Below, piece after piece: positions 8,459-17,397 of a DNA stretch of 64,000 bases (positions are counted from its first letter, which is position 1; the number at the start of each line of letters is the position of its first letter). The notes below the pieces were generated by a model. The model had not been told where the DNA came from, ran no database searches, and saw nothing but the letters and a program-made list of their open reading frames with translations. This stretch comes from Nocardia exalbida NBRC 100660. GTDB lineage: Bacteria > Actinomycetota > Actinomycetes > Mycobacteriales > Mycobacteriaceae. The DNA is taken from contig NZ_BAFZ01000007.1 of NCBI RefSeq assembly GCF_000308575.1, positions 124,001-188,000 of the forward strand, in the 5' to 3' direction. The position numbers and the translations under genes were made by a program.

Positions 8459-9304
8459 GGAGACGTCGCCGAGGACAGGTGCGTCGTCGCGTTCTACTAC
8501 GGTTGCGGCGATGGTGAGTACGTCGTCCTGCCGCCAGATCCGGGTGCGGATCGTCTCGCCCGGGTAGAGCACGCCTGCGAACCGGGCGCGGAATCCGACG
8601 ACGCGGCTGGCGTCGGAGTCGAGCACGGTGTCGGTCGCGGTCTTGCAGACGATGCCGTAGCTGCACAATCCGTGCAGGATGGGCGCGGGAAACCCGGCCG
8701 CGCGGGCGAATTCCGGGTCGGAGTGCAGCGGGTTGCGGTCGCCGGACATCCGATAGAGCAGCGCCTGCTGCGGCAGCGTCGGCGTGGTGACGTCGAAATC
8801 CGGTGCCCGGTCGGGCAATTCCGACTTGGTGCTGGGGCCGCGCTCGCCGCCGAAGCCACCCTCGCCCTTGGCGAAGATCGAGGAGCGCTCGGTCCACAGC
8901 GGCGCTCCGTCGGAGCCGGTCACCGTGTGCTCCTGGACGATGACCGCCGCCGAGCCCTTGTCCCAGACCTCGGCGATCCGGCTGACCTTGGTCGCTTTGC
9001 CCGCGGCCGGGATCGGCCGGTGCACCTCGACCTCCTGGTGACCGTGCACCACCTTCGCCAGGTCGATCTCGATGCCGGGGAAGCTCACCCGCGGCGGCTC
9101 GGTCTCGTGCACCGTCGCCGCCACGGTGGCGAAGGTCGGCAGCACCTGCGGTTCCCGATCGTCGAGATAGCGCAGCTCGGCGGGGTCGGTCCAGCGCGTG
9201 CCCGCACCGAGGCCCAGCTGGTAGAGCTGCACGTCCGAGGGGGTCCAGGCGAACTCCCGGCTCGGCAGTTGCGCGCCGAGCGCGATCGTCGGGTCGATGG
9301 GCAT
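8438..9304 (-). CDS. chsH3: MaoC-type (R)-specific enoyl-CoA hydratase, ChsH3-like
   Basis: A 288-residue double-hotdog hydratase of the MaoC family. The hydratase 2 motif is present in the C-terminal hotdog as SGDRNPLHSDPEFA, giving the expected Asp, Asn and His; PAPILHGLC follows. Size and neighbourhood (directly downstream of kstD in the same direction) match M. tuberculosis Rv3538/ChsH3, assigned to steroid side-chain beta-oxidation. An AAGGAG ribosome site lies 7 nt before the ATG. A 243-bp gap separates it from kstD, larger than in M. tuberculosis, so it may have its own promoter. Confidence 0.85.
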   Translation of the reverse strand: MPIDPTIALGAQLPSREFAWTPSDVQLYQLGLGAGTRWTDPAELRYLDDREPQVLPTFATVAATVHETEPPRVSFPGIEIDLAKVVHGHQEVEVHRPIPAAGKATKVSRIAEVWDKGSAAVIVQEHTVTGSDGAPLWTERSSIFAKGEGGFGGERGPSTKSELPDRAPDFDVTTPTLPQQALLYRMSGDRNPLHSDPEFARAAGFPAPILHGLCSYGIVCKTATDTVLDSDASRVVGFRARFAGVLYPGETIRTRIWRQDDVLTIAATVVERDDAPVLGDVSLRIGPA

Positions 9305-9547
9305 CAGTTCTCCTTGTGCATGATCGTGGATGGATCCGGCCCGCCCGCGCCGCGAGCGCGGCCGCGCCGGAGTTCAACGGCGCCCGGGTCCGATCCTGCG
9401 CTTCCGGGACACCGGCCCGCCAGTGCGTCGTCCGCTCCGCGGGACCGTTCAGCGGCTACGCATCGGCCTGTGGATGGATCGCGGGGCGGGCCGAGCGCAT
9501 TCCGGCGGGCACTGCCTGCGAGCCGTGGTTCGTACCGCGTTCTCGTC
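9305..9547. other. Gap between kstD and chsH3, no gene seen
   Basis: No convincing reading frame, KstR box or terminator was found in these 243 bp. The 60 bp before the chsH3 start include GC-rich stretches and a run of imperfect CGCG palindromes around 9340-9370. Both flanking genes run leftward. Confidence 0.5.
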
Positions 9548-11242
9548 TCACGCCCCCGCGGCGGCGGGCTGGTCCTTCTTGCGCTCGACGATATCCAGCA
9601 CGGCGAGGTAGCCGAAGGCGATCGCGGGGCCGATGGTGGCGCCGGGCCCGGCGTAGGTGTGGCCCATCACCGGTGTGGAGCAGTTGCCGGAGGCGTACAA
9701 CCCCTCGATGGCGCTGCCGTCCTCGCGCAGCACCCGCCCGGCGGTGTCGGCCACCAGCCCGCCCTTGGTGCCCAGATCGCCCGGCACGATCTCGGCGGCG
9801 TAGTACGGGCCCTCCACCAGCGCGGCCAGGCACGGGTTGGGCCGTACGGTCGGATCGCCGTAGTACCGGTCGTAGTGGCTGTCGCCGCGGCCGAAGTCCT
9901 CGTCCTTCCCGGTCTCGGCGAAGCCGTTGAACCGGGTGACGGTCGCGGCCAGCTCGTCGGCGGGCACGCCGATCCTGCCTGCCAATTCCTCGATGCTGTC
10001 GGCCTTGACGATGAAGTCGTTTTCCATCCACCGGGATGGAAAACGCTGACCGGGCTGGAGCCCGGCGAAAATGTAGCGGTTCCGGTAGCGCTGGTCGAAC
10101 ACCAGCCACGCGGGGATGTTCTCGCCCGGCCCCTCACCCTGCCCGTACTCGCCGCCGTACATGGTGTGCACCGCCTCGACGTAAGGAGCGGACTCATTTC
10201 CGAATCGCTTGCCGTCGGCGTTCACCATGATGCTGCCGGGCAGATTCCGTTCGGCCAGCGCGAACCACGGTTTGCCGCCCTTGAAGATGGTCGGCCCCCA
10301 CCAAGCGTCCTCCATGAAACCGATGGCCGCGCCCGCCGCCATGCCCGCTTGGATGCCGTCGCCGGTATTGGCGGCCGCGCCGGTGGTCCACTCGGTGGTG
10401 ATGGGCTGACGCTGGTATTTGGTGCGCATTTCCGCGTTGTGCTCGAAACCGCCGCTGCCGAGGACGACGCCGTAGCGGGCGGTGAAGGTGACCGGCTCGC
10501 CCTCGTGCAGCGCGTGGACGCCGGTGACGACGCCATCGGTGACGACGAGGTCGGTCATCGGGGTGTTCAGCAGAAGCGGCACGTTCGCGTCCATGAGCCC
10601 CTTGCGCATGCCCGCGATGATGGCCTGCCCCATGCCGACGATGTGCTTGCGGGTGAACTTGGCCCAATAGGTGCGCGCGCCGACGCGCATCGCCCGGAGC
10701 ATGCCCTTCGGATGACGCCGGATCAGATTGAGCCGGACGAAGTCGGCCTGCATGACCACGACGTTCAGCGGAGCCTTCGCGTACGGCGGCTCCAGGTTGA
10801 ACCGCTCGTCGCCCAGGATCTTCGTGTCGAACGGCCTGGGCTCGCACGAGCGCCCCTCGGGCCGCCCGCCCGGCGCCTCCGGGTGGTAGTCGGAGTAGCC
10901 GGGCACCCACGTCATCTTCAGCGGCGAGTGATCGAGTACGAAGTCCAGCGCTTCGGCGCCGCGATCGATGTAGGTGTCGATCCGTTCGGAGGGCACCACG
11001 TCGCCGATGATGCTGTGCAGGTAGGTGCGTGCGTCCTCGCGGTCGTCGGGCCGACCGGACGCGCGCAGCGCCTTGTTGCCCGGGATCCACACGCCGCCGC
11101 CGGAGCGCGCGGTCGACCCGCCGTAGTGCGCGGCCTTTTCGATGACCACCACGCTCAGGCCGTTGTGGGCCGCGGTGAGGGCGGCGGTCATGCCGGCGGC
11201 GCCGCTGCCGACCACCACCACGTCGTATTCCCGATCAGTCAT
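9548..11242 (-). CDS. kstD: 3-ketosteroid delta1-dehydrogenase
   Basis: A 564-residue FAD enzyme that introduces the C1-C2 double bond of 3-keto-4-ene steroids, for example AD to ADD. The N-terminal dinucleotide fold reads VVVGSGAAGMTAALTAA and is followed by HYGGSTARSGGGVWIPGN. The C-terminal FAD motif GHTYAGPGATIGPA is intact, and the order and spacing of conserved segments follow M. tuberculosis Rv3537. The ATG at 11242 fits the family N terminus (MTDREYDVVVVG); another in-frame ATG lies 30 nt upstream. A KstR box begins 1 bp upstream of this ATG, so the transcript is probably leaderless or very short-leadered. Confidence 0.95.
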   Translation of the reverse strand: MTDREYDVVVVGSGAAGMTAALTAAHNGLSVVVIEKAAHYGGSTARSGGGVWIPGNKALRASGRPDDREDARTYLHSIIGDVVPSERIDTYIDRGAEALDFVLDHSPLKMTWVPGYSDYHPEAPGGRPEGRSCEPRPFDTKILGDERFNLEPPYAKAPLNVVVMQADFVRLNLIRRHPKGMLRAMRVGARTYWAKFTRKHIVGMGQAIIAGMRKGLMDANVPLLLNTPMTDLVVTDGVVTGVHALHEGEPVTFTARYGVVLGSGGFEHNAEMRTKYQRQPITTEWTTGAAANTGDGIQAGMAAGAAIGFMEDAWWGPTIFKGGKPWFALAERNLPGSIMVNADGKRFGNESAPYVEAVHTMYGGEYGQGEGPGENIPAWLVFDQRYRNRYIFAGLQPGQRFPSRWMENDFIVKADSIEELAGRIGVPADELAATVTRFNGFAETGKDEDFGRGDSHYDRYYGDPTVRPNPCLAALVEGPYYAAEIVPGDLGTKGGLVADTAGRVLREDGSAIEGLYASGNCSTPVMGHTYAGPGATIGPAIAFGYLAVLDIVERKKDQPAAAGA

Positions 11243-11243
11243 G

Positions 11244-11257
11244 TAGAACACGTTATA
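11244..11257. promoter_or_regulatory. KstR box at the kstD start
   Basis: TAGAACACGTTATA carries the AACnnGTT core and flanking TAG/TA halves of the known KstR operator. It lies directly before the kstD ATG and within the 114-bp gap to the divergent flavoprotein-hsaEGF operon. KstR represses upper cholesterol-degradation genes and releases DNA on binding 3-oxocholestenoyl-CoA-type ligands. Confidence 0.88.
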
Positions 11258-11321
11258 GAATGGACGCGCCATTGGTCTATGTTGTGTGGCAGAAGACTTG
11301 CTCGACGTTCCGTTTGTCGAG

Positions 11322-11333
11322 GAAACTTGTTTC
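11322..11333. promoter_or_regulatory. Candidate second KstR-like box
   Basis: GAAACTTGTTTC is symmetric (arms GAAAC/GTTTC) and contains the AACnnGTT core, but the outer bases differ from the usual TAG/CTA. It lies 23 bp before the ATG of the flavoprotein gene at 11357. It would give the rightward operon its own operator; binding is inferred. Confidence 0.5.
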
Positions 11334-11356
11334 AGTTTCAGACCGGAGTTAAGGAC

Positions 11357-12979
11357 ATGGGCCTCGAATGGGACCTGGCCACCGACGTTGTGGTGGTCGG
11401 ATACGGCGCCGCGGGTGCGGCGGCCGCGCTGGAAGCGACCGCCGCGGGCGCGCAGGTGCTCGTGCTCGAGCGGTTCGCCGGAGGTGGGACGTCGGCGCTG
11501 TCCGGCGGCATCATCTACGCGGGCGGCGGCACCTCGGTGCAGCGGGAGGCGGGAGTCGAAGACACCTCGGAGGCGATGTACGCCTACCTCGAGCGCGAGG
11601 TCGGCGACGCGGTGACCCCGGAGACGCTGCGCAAGTTCGTCGACGAGAGCCCGCAGATGATCGAGTGGCTGAAGTCGCACGGCGTCCCGTTCGAAGCCTC
11701 GCTGTGCCCGTACAAGACCTCCTACCCCAACGACCGCTACTACCTCTACTACTCCGGCAGCGAGATATCCGGCGCGTTCCGGGACATCCCGGCCGCCCAG
11801 CGCGGCCATCGGGTGAAGGGCAGGGGCACCTCGGGCAAGAAGCTCACCGGACCGCTCGCCGCCGCGGCGTCGCGCGCGGGCGTCCGGGTGGAAACCCTCA
11901 CCCGGGTGACCCGATTGATCACCGACGCGGCGGGCGCGGTGATCGGCGTCGAGTGCAACACGCTGCGTGACGCGCCCGGCCGGATCCGCGACCGCTACAC
12001 CCGCATGGCGAAGGTCGCGGCCAAGCCGGGCATCTACTACCCGCCGCTGCGGCGGGCGCTGGAACAGCGGCTGGGCCGGCTGGAACGCCGATACGGCAGC
12101 ACGATTCGCGTTCTCGCGCGGCGCGGGGTGGTGCTCAGCGCGGGCGGATTCATCGCCAATCGCGCCATGGTGCGGCAATACGCGCCCGCGTTCCACGGTG
12201 GTCTCGCCCTGGGCACCACCGCCGACGACGGCAGCGGCATCCTGATGGCCCAGCAGGCCGGCGCGGCGGTGGACCATATGGACAACGTCTCCGCCTGGCG
12301 CTTCCTGCTCCCGCCCAGTGCCTTCACCGGCGCGCTGCTGGTGGACGCCGCCGGTCGCCGGGTGATCGACGAGACGCGCTACGGCGCCGCGGTGGGCAAC
12401 GCGCTGATCACCGAGCACGACGGCAAGGGCTGGCTGCTCGCCGACGACCCGCTGATGCGCACCGCGATCGGGCAGATCGGCAAACAGGGCGCCTGGTTCC
12501 AGCGCGGACAGTTCGAAACGATGCGGCGCACCGCGATTCGCGCAGCCACCTTGGAAGAGGCCGCCGCGAAGGCGGGCATCGACCCCGCCGGGCTGCGCGC
12601 CACGGTCGAGGCGCACAACACCGCGATCGAGACCGGAGCCCCCGATCCGGTCGGCAAGCCGGCGGAGTTCACCAATCCGGTCCGCACCGGCCCGTTCTGG
12701 CTGTTGGATGTGGGCATCAAACCGAGCCTGACCAACCCGTGCCCCATGCTCACCCTCGGCGGCGTCATCGTGGACGAGCGCACCGGCGCGGTCAAGACGG
12801 CCGAGGGCCATGACATTCCGGGGCTCTTCGCGGCCGGACGCACCGCGATCGGTGTCTGCTCCAGGTCCTACGTCAGCGGGCTGTCGCTGTCGGACTGCGT
12901 CTTCTCCGGCCGCAGGGCAGGCCGGTCCGCCGCGGGCGAGCAGGTCTCGGCGCTCGAAAAAGCAACGGAAGGAAACTAG
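11357..12979 (+). CDS. KstD-like FAD-dependent dehydrogenase
   Basis: A 540-residue flavoprotein of the fumarate reductase/KstD superfamily. The N-terminal FAD motif is VVVGYGAAGAAAALEA with GGGTSALSGGIIYAGGG after it; the C terminus has IPGLFAAGRTAIG and SYVSGLSLSDC. It is clearly different from the kstD next door, lacking the GHTYAGPGATIGPA ending. It leads the hsaE-hsaG-hsaF operon (1 bp to hsaE) and has KstR-like control, so a steroid substrate is likely. Candidates are another ring dehydrogenase such as a 3-ketosteroid 4-dehydrogenase or a step on a different bile-acid/sterol intermediate. The reaction is not known from sequence. Confidence 0.82.
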   Translation: MGLEWDLATDVVVVGYGAAGAAAALEATAAGAQVLVLERFAGGGTSALSGGIIYAGGGTSVQREAGVEDTSEAMYAYLEREVGDAVTPETLRKFVDESPQMIEWLKSHGVPFEASLCPYKTSYPNDRYYLYYSGSEISGAFRDIPAAQRGHRVKGRGTSGKKLTGPLAAAASRAGVRVETLTRVTRLITDAAGAVIGVECNTLRDAPGRIRDRYTRMAKVAAKPGIYYPPLRRALEQRLGRLERRYGSTIRVLARRGVVLSAGGFIANRAMVRQYAPAFHGGLALGTTADDGSGILMAQQAGAAVDHMDNVSAWRFLLPPSAFTGALLVDAAGRRVIDETRYGAAVGNALITEHDGKGWLLADDPLMRTAIGQIGKQGAWFQRGQFETMRRTAIRAATLEEAAAKAGIDPAGLRATVEAHNTAIETGAPDPVGKPAEFTNPVRTGPFWLLDVGIKPSLTNPCPMLTLGGVIVDERTGAVKTAEGHDIPGLFAAGRTAIGVCSRSYVSGLSLSDCVFSGRRAGRSAAGEQVSALEKATEGN

Positions 12980-12980
12980 C

Positions 12981-13766
12981 GTGCTGTCCGACGCGGTACG
13001 AACCGAACTGGCCGATGAACTCGAGCGCGCCGAGCGCGAACGGGTGGCGATCGATCCGCTGATCGCCCGCCACCCCGATATCGATGTGGTCGACGCCTAC
13101 GAGATCCAGCTGATCAACATCCGGCGCAGGCTCGACGCGGGCGCGCGCGTGGTCGGGCACAAAGTGGGCCTGTCCTCGAAGGCCATGCAGCAGATGATGG
13201 GCGTGGACGAGCCCGATTACGGGCATCTGCTCGCGGAAATGGAAGTCTACGAGGACGTTCCGGTCGAGGCGGGGCGCTACCTGTTTCCCCGGGTGGAGGT
13301 GGAGGTCGGGTTCGTGCTCGGTGCCGACCTGCCCGGCGCGGAATGCACCGAAGCGGACGTGCTCGCCGCCACGGTCGCCTTCGCACCCGCGATCGAGTTG
13401 ATCGACTCGCGGATCAAGGACTGGAACATCGGCCTGGCCGACACCATCTCCGACAACGCGTCCTCGGCGGGTTTCGTGCTCGGCGCGCAGCGCGTCGCGC
13501 CGGAGGACATCGACATCAAGGCCATCGACGCGGTGCTCACCCGCAACGGCGAGGTGGTCGCCGAGGGCCGCAGCGACGCCGTGCTCGGCGACCCGGTGAT
13601 CGCGGTGGCCTGGCTGGCCCGCAAGGTCGCGAGCTTCGGCGTCCGGTTGAAGGCCGGTGACATCGTGCTGCCCGGCTCGTGCACCCGCGCGATCGACGCC
13701 CGTCCGGGCGAGGAGTTCCACGCCGAGTTCGCCGGACTCGGCTCTGTCCGTCTGCAATTCACCTAG
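12981..13766 (+). CDS. hsaE: 2-hydroxyhexa-2,4-dienoate hydratase
   Basis: A 261-residue member of the fumarylacetoacetate hydrolase/hydratase (MhpD) family. HsaE hydrates 2-hydroxyhexa-2,4-dienoate, released by HsaD, to 4-hydroxy-2-oxohexanoate. Family hallmarks include [31 protein letters not shown] with metal-binding Glu residues, and [12 protein letters not shown]. The GTG start at 12981 is preceded by GGAAGGAAAC and sits 1 bp after the flavoprotein stop. hsaG follows after 10 bp. The order hsaE-hsaG-hsaF equals that of M. tuberculosis Rv3536c-Rv3534c. Confidence 0.93.
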   Translation: MLSDAVRTELADELERAERERVAIDPLIARHPDIDVVDAYEIQLINIRRRLDAGARVVGHKVGLSSKAMQQMMGVDEPDYGHLLAEMEVYEDVPVEAGRYLFPRVEVEVGFVLGADLPGAECTEADVLAATVAFAPAIELIDSRIKDWNIGLADTISDNASSAGFVLGAQRVAPEDIDIKAIDAVLTRNGEVVAEGRSDAVLGDPVIAVAWLARKVASFGVRLKAGDIVLPGSCTRAIDARPGEEFHAEFAGLGSVRLQFT

Positions 13767-13776
13767 GGAGGCTGTC

Positions 13777-14685
13777 GTGTCCAACGGGACCGTCACCGCC
13801 GCGATCGTCGGGTCCGGCAACATCAGCACCGATCTGCTCTACAAACTGCTGCGCTCGGAGAAGATCCAGCCGCGCTGGATGATCGGGATCGACCCGGACA
13901 GCGAGGGCCTGAAGCGGGCGCGCGGGCTCGGGCTGGAAACCTCGCACGAGGGCGTGGACTGGCTGCTCGGGCAATCCGAGCTGCCCGATCTGATCTTCGA
14001 GGCGACCTCGGCGTATGTGCATCGCGCCGCCGCCCCGCGCTATGCCGAAGCCGGGATCCGCGCCGTCGACCTCACTCCCGCCGCCGTCGGCCCCGCCGTC
14101 GTGCCGCCGGTGAACCTGGGCGCGAATCTCGACGCGCCGAACGTCAACATGATCACCTGCGGCGGCCAGGCGACGATCCCGATGGTCGCCGCAGTGTCGC
14201 GCGTCGTCCCGGTGCCGTACGCGGAGATCGTCGCGTCGGTGTCGTCGGTCTCCGCGGGCCCCGGCACGCGGGCGAACATCGACGAGTTCACCAAGACCAC
14301 CAGCCGCGGCGTCGAGACCATCGGCGGAGCGCAGCGCGGCAAGGCCATCATCATCCTGAATCCGGCCGAGCCGCCGATGATCATGCGCGACACCATCTTC
14401 TGCGCCATCCCCGACGACGCCGACACCGACGCGGTCGCCGACTCGATCCACCGGATGGTCGCCGACATCCAGCGGTACGTCCCCGGCTACCGGCTGCTCA
14501 ACGAGCCGCAGTTCGACGAGCCCTCGGTGGTCTCCGGCGGGATGGCCAAGGTGTCGGTGTTCGTCGAGGTGGAGGGCGCGGGCGACTTCCTGCCCCCGTA
14601 CGCGGGCAACCTCGACATCATGACCGCCGCCGCCACGCAGGTCGGCGAGGTCATCGCCGAACAGATCGTCACGGCCCGGGTGTAA
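13777..14685 (+). CDS. hsaG: Acylating propanal/acetaldehyde dehydrogenase
   Basis: A 302-residue acylating aldehyde dehydrogenase. It oxidises the propanal made by HsaF to propionyl-CoA with NAD+ and CoA, in a channelling complex with HsaF. The NAD-binding N terminus is [16 protein letters not shown] and the catalytic Cys lies in [11 protein letters not shown] (residue 128). The GTG start has a GGGAGG ribosome site 8 nt upstream. hsaF begins 12 bp downstream. Confidence 0.94.
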   Translation: MSNGTVTAAIVGSGNISTDLLYKLLRSEKIQPRWMIGIDPDSEGLKRARGLGLETSHEGVDWLLGQSELPDLIFEATSAYVHRAAAPRYAEAGIRAVDLTPAAVGPAVVPPVNLGANLDAPNVNMITCGGQATIPMVAAVSRVVPVPYAEIVASVSSVSAGPGTRANIDEFTKTTSRGVETIGGAQRGKAIIILNPAEPPMIMRDTIFCAIPDDADTDAVADSIHRMVADIQRYVPGYRLLNEPQFDEPSVVSGGMAKVSVFVEVEGAGDFLPPYAGNLDIMTAAATQVGEVIAEQIVTARV

Positions 14686-14697
14686 GGAGCTTTCGAC

Positions 14698-15735
14698 ATG
14701 GCCTACTCAGCAGAACTCGACATCCGCGTCACCGATACTTCGCTGCGCGACGGATCCCACCACAAGCGCCACCAGTTCACCGCCACCGAGGTCCGTGACA
14801 TCGTGGCCGCGCTCGACGGCGCGGGCGTGCCGGTGATCGAGGTGACCCACGGCGACGGCCTCGGCGGCTCGTCGTTCAACTACGGCTTCTCCAAGACGCC
14901 GGAGCAGGAACTGGTCACCATCGCGGCCGAGACGGCGAAGCGGGCGAAGATCGCCGTGCTGATGCTGCCCGGCGTCGGGGTGAAGGAAGACATCAAGATC
15001 TCGCAGGACAACGGCGCGTCCATCTGCCGCATCGCCACGCACTGCACCGAGGCCGACGTGTCGATCCAGCACTTCGGCCTGGCGCGCGAACTCGGGCTGG
15101 AGACCGTCGGGTTCCTGATGATGTCGCACACGCAGCCGCCGGAGGTGCTGGCCAAGCAGGCACGCATCATGGCCGACGCCGGATGCCAGTGCGTCTACAT
15201 CGTCGATTCCGCCGGAGCGCTTGTGCTGGAACAGGTTTCCGACCGGGTCGCGGCGGTGGTCACAGAACTCGGCGACGACGCGCAGGTCGGCTTCCACGGA
15301 CACGAGAACCTCGACCTGGCCGTCGCCAACTCGGTCTACGCCATCCGCGCGGGCGCCACCCAGATCGACGGCAGCGCACGCCGTTTCGGCGCGGGTGCGG
15401 GCAACACGCCGGTCGAGGCGCTGGTCGGGGTGTGCGACAAGCTCGGCGTCAAGACGGGCATCGATTTCTTCGCCATCGCCGACGCCGCCGAAGACGTCGT
15501 CCGCCCCGCCATGCCGCAGGAATGCCTGCTCGACCGCCAGGCCTTGATGATGGGCTACGCGGGCGTCTACTCCAGCTTCCTCAAGCACGCCGAACGCCAA
15601 GCCGAGCGCTACGGCGTCTCGGCCGCCGAGATGCTCGTGCGCGCGGGCAAGCGCAAGCTGGTCGGCGGCCAGGAAGACCAGCTCATCGACATCGCGCTGG
15701 AACTGCAACGGGAGAAGGCGACCGTCTCCGCCTGA
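14698..15735 (+). CDS. hsaF: 4-hydroxy-2-oxohexanoate aldolase
   Basis: A 345-residue DmpG/HMG-CoA lyase-type TIM-barrel aldolase. It splits 4-hydroxy-2-oxohexanoate into pyruvate and propanal. The catalytic Arg-Asp pair is in [11 protein letters not shown] near residue 15, and the metal-binding HGH lies in [12 protein letters not shown]. The C-terminal helical domain that contacts HsaG is complete. It is the last gene of the operon and is followed after 15 bp by a strong stem-loop. Confidence 0.95.
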   Translation: MAYSAELDIRVTDTSLRDGSHHKRHQFTATEVRDIVAALDGAGVPVIEVTHGDGLGGSSFNYGFSKTPEQELVTIAAETAKRAKIAVLMLPGVGVKEDIKISQDNGASICRIATHCTEADVSIQHFGLARELGLETVGFLMMSHTQPPEVLAKQARIMADAGCQCVYIVDSAGALVLEQVSDRVAAVVTELGDDAQVGFHGHENLDLAVANSVYAIRAGATQIDGSARRFGAGAGNTPVEALVGVCDKLGVKTGIDFFAIADAAEDVVRPAMPQECLLDRQALMMGYAGVYSSFLKHAERQAERYGVSAAEMLVRAGKRKLVGGQEDQLIDIALELQREKATVSA

Positions 15736-15750
15736 GCGGTCGAACGCAGC

Positions 15751-15781
15751 GGGCCGCGAACGAAGCTACCGTTCGCGGCCC
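15751..15781 (+). terminator. Terminator after hsaF
   Basis: A perfect 12-bp stem, GGGCCGCGAACG (15751-15762) with CGTTCGCGGCCC (15770-15781), encloses a 7-nt loop and is followed by CATCTTTAT. It lies 15 bp after the hsaF stop and also lies downstream of the leftward gene ending at 15828, so it may serve both. Confidence 0.85.
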
Positions 15782-15827
15782 CATCTTTATGGCGCTCAGG
15801 TCCGCCGTGCCGGCCACAACCCCTCGT

Positions 15828-16967
15828 CTACGGCAACGGCGGGAGGGGGAAGCGGAGTAGTGCCGCGGCCAGGTGTTCCTTCAGTTCGGTGTCGGCCTTG
15901 ATGTGCCGGACGGAGCCGCTCTCGTCGATGACGCTCTGGGCGAGTTCGTCCAGGATGTCCTCGGTCGGCCGGGGCCGGTCGCCCGACACCGGGCACTCGT
16001 CGCCGGACAGGCCCAGCCAACCGCAGCTGTCGCAGACCACCCCGTTGACCATCGCGCCGTCCTGGATGAGCAGGGTGTCCACCGCCTTGGCGGTAGCGGC
16101 CCGCAGGCAGTTCGCGACGTCCACGACGGCCGGGTTGCCGGTGGCGATTCGCTCCAGCACCTCGCCCACCCGGCGGACATCGACGTCCCGCTCGTAATGC
16201 GTCACGATCTCGCTCGCGTTCTGTTTCACCTCACCGACCGTCGCCGAGCCGGTGTCGATGGTGAACGTGCCGCCGACGCGCTCCCGGAGTTCGCGCGGCA
16301 GGGTGTCCACGAAGCGCGGTATCTCGTCGCGATGGCCACCCACCGCGAGCAGGTCGTAATCGTCCTCGGCGAACATCTCCGCCAACTCCGCCGCCGTATG
16401 CCGGTAATGCTTCTTGAGCAGCTCGTCCGCCTTGTGGTGCACCTTGTTCTCGAGCCGGTTCGCCGCGTAGTTGTGATCGCGCAGCGTGGGATCCCGGATC
16501 TGGCGCGCCTCCTCGATCTCGTCGGCGAACAGCTCCCACACCGCCGCGGTCGCCCGGTCCACCACCGCCACGCAGCAGCGGGCGTATTCCTCGAGCACGG
16601 CCAGCAGCGGCCGGGTCCAGGCCACCGCGTCCACTACGACTCGGTCGTGAACGGCGTGCGGAAGTTGCACCGCCTCGAACATGTTCTTGCCGCCACAGGC
16701 GAACATCGCGACCGCGCCCGGCTGCCAGATGTCCGACTGGACGGTTTCGCGCATTCGCTCCAGGTCGTCGCGGACCGACAGCCTGGCCGCATGGTCCGAC
16801 GACTTGTCCTTCACCACCGGGTTCACCTCGTCCGCCATGCTGTTCACCCGGCTCACCAGCCCCGAGCGCTCGCCCGGATCCACCGGAACGTGCGCGTACA
16901 TAGATACGACGGGAATGCCGTCACCGTCCATCCGGCGTATCCGTCCGATCGTCTCGGCTGTGATCAT
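15828..16967 (-). CDS. Bacterial archaeo-eukaryotic release factor (baeRF) family protein
   Basis: A 379-residue protein of the baeRF/Vms1-like family, related to the eRF1 core and to M. tuberculosis Rv2629-type proteins. Clues are VVSMYAHVPVDPGER, MFACGGKNMFEAVQLP, NRLENKVHHKADELLKKHY and LLAVGGHRDEIPRFVDTLP. A possible zinc-ribbon remnant CDSCGWLGLSGDECPVSG lies near residue 325. Family members are linked to ribosome rescue or peptidyl-tRNA hydrolysis, but few have been tested. The gene stands alone between hsaF and a hydroxyacyl-CoA dehydrogenase. Confidence 0.75.
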   Translation of the reverse strand: MITAETIGRIRRMDGDGIPVVSMYAHVPVDPGERSGLVSRVNSMADEVNPVVKDKSSDHAARLSVRDDLERMRETVQSDIWQPGAVAMFACGGKNMFEAVQLPHAVHDRVVVDAVAWTRPLLAVLEEYARCCVAVVDRATAAVWELFADEIEEARQIRDPTLRDHNYAANRLENKVHHKADELLKKHYRHTAAELAEMFAEDDYDLLAVGGHRDEIPRFVDTLPRELRERVGGTFTIDTGSATVGEVKQNASEIVTHYERDVDVRRVGEVLERIATGNPAVVDVANCLRAATAKAVDTLLIQDGAMVNGVVCDSCGWLGLSGDECPVSGDRPRPTEDILDELAQSVIDESGSVRHIKADTELKEHLAAALLRFPLPPLP

Positions 16968-17397
16968 CGCTCCTCGCTTCCAGCGTGGTTCCCACGGGCC
17001 TCGGTCTGCGGCGCTTCGTACACCACGGTGTCGAACTGGGCGGGGCAGAACCTCCAGAACGCCCAGACGACTCGCTCGACCTTATTATTCTCCTCTGTCG
17101 TGGCGGCCGCGCCTCGATTCGCTGGGTCCAGTGCCGGGGCGCGCGTTCACCCGGCGCGGCCGGCAAGGCCGGCGTTTGTCGGCGAACCGCGGTCAACCAG
17201 CGCGGAGCGCGATGATCAGCTCCTCGGGCTGGATGGTCCGGCGCGGTCGCTGACCTGGATGAGCGCGGCAGTCGAACCGAGCCGCACCGGGTCGCGGCTA
17301 CAACCAGGCTGCCCCGGTACGTTGATCCGTGGCGGCGATGATCGCGAGGCCACTCGGATCGTCGCGGTCTGCTTCGCAACCGTCGAGAGGAGAACGA
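16968..17397. other. 430-bp intergenic region
   Basis: Divergent promoter region between the baeRF gene and the 3-hydroxyacyl-CoA dehydrogenase gene. Small open frames exist but have no coding support. An AT-rich island (TTATTATTCTCC, near 17080-17092) stands out, and GCCGGCaagGCCGGC forms a short palindrome near 17160-17175. No KstR or KstR2 box was seen. Confidence 0.5.

Noticed and set aside
9548..12811. A 1087-residue frame extending kstD upstream
   Set aside because: The kstD family N terminus begins at 11242, next to a KstR box. The extension is antisense to the flavoprotein gene.
8672..12979. A 1435-residue open frame spanning kstD antisense and the KstD-like gene
   Set aside because: Only the part from 11357 has coding character. 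The upstream part is antisense to kstD and chsH3 and stays open because of high GC content.
16985..17215. Small open frame in the 430-bp intergenic region
   Set aside because: No ribosome site, family match or protein-like composition; it overlaps the promoter region of the baeRF gene.
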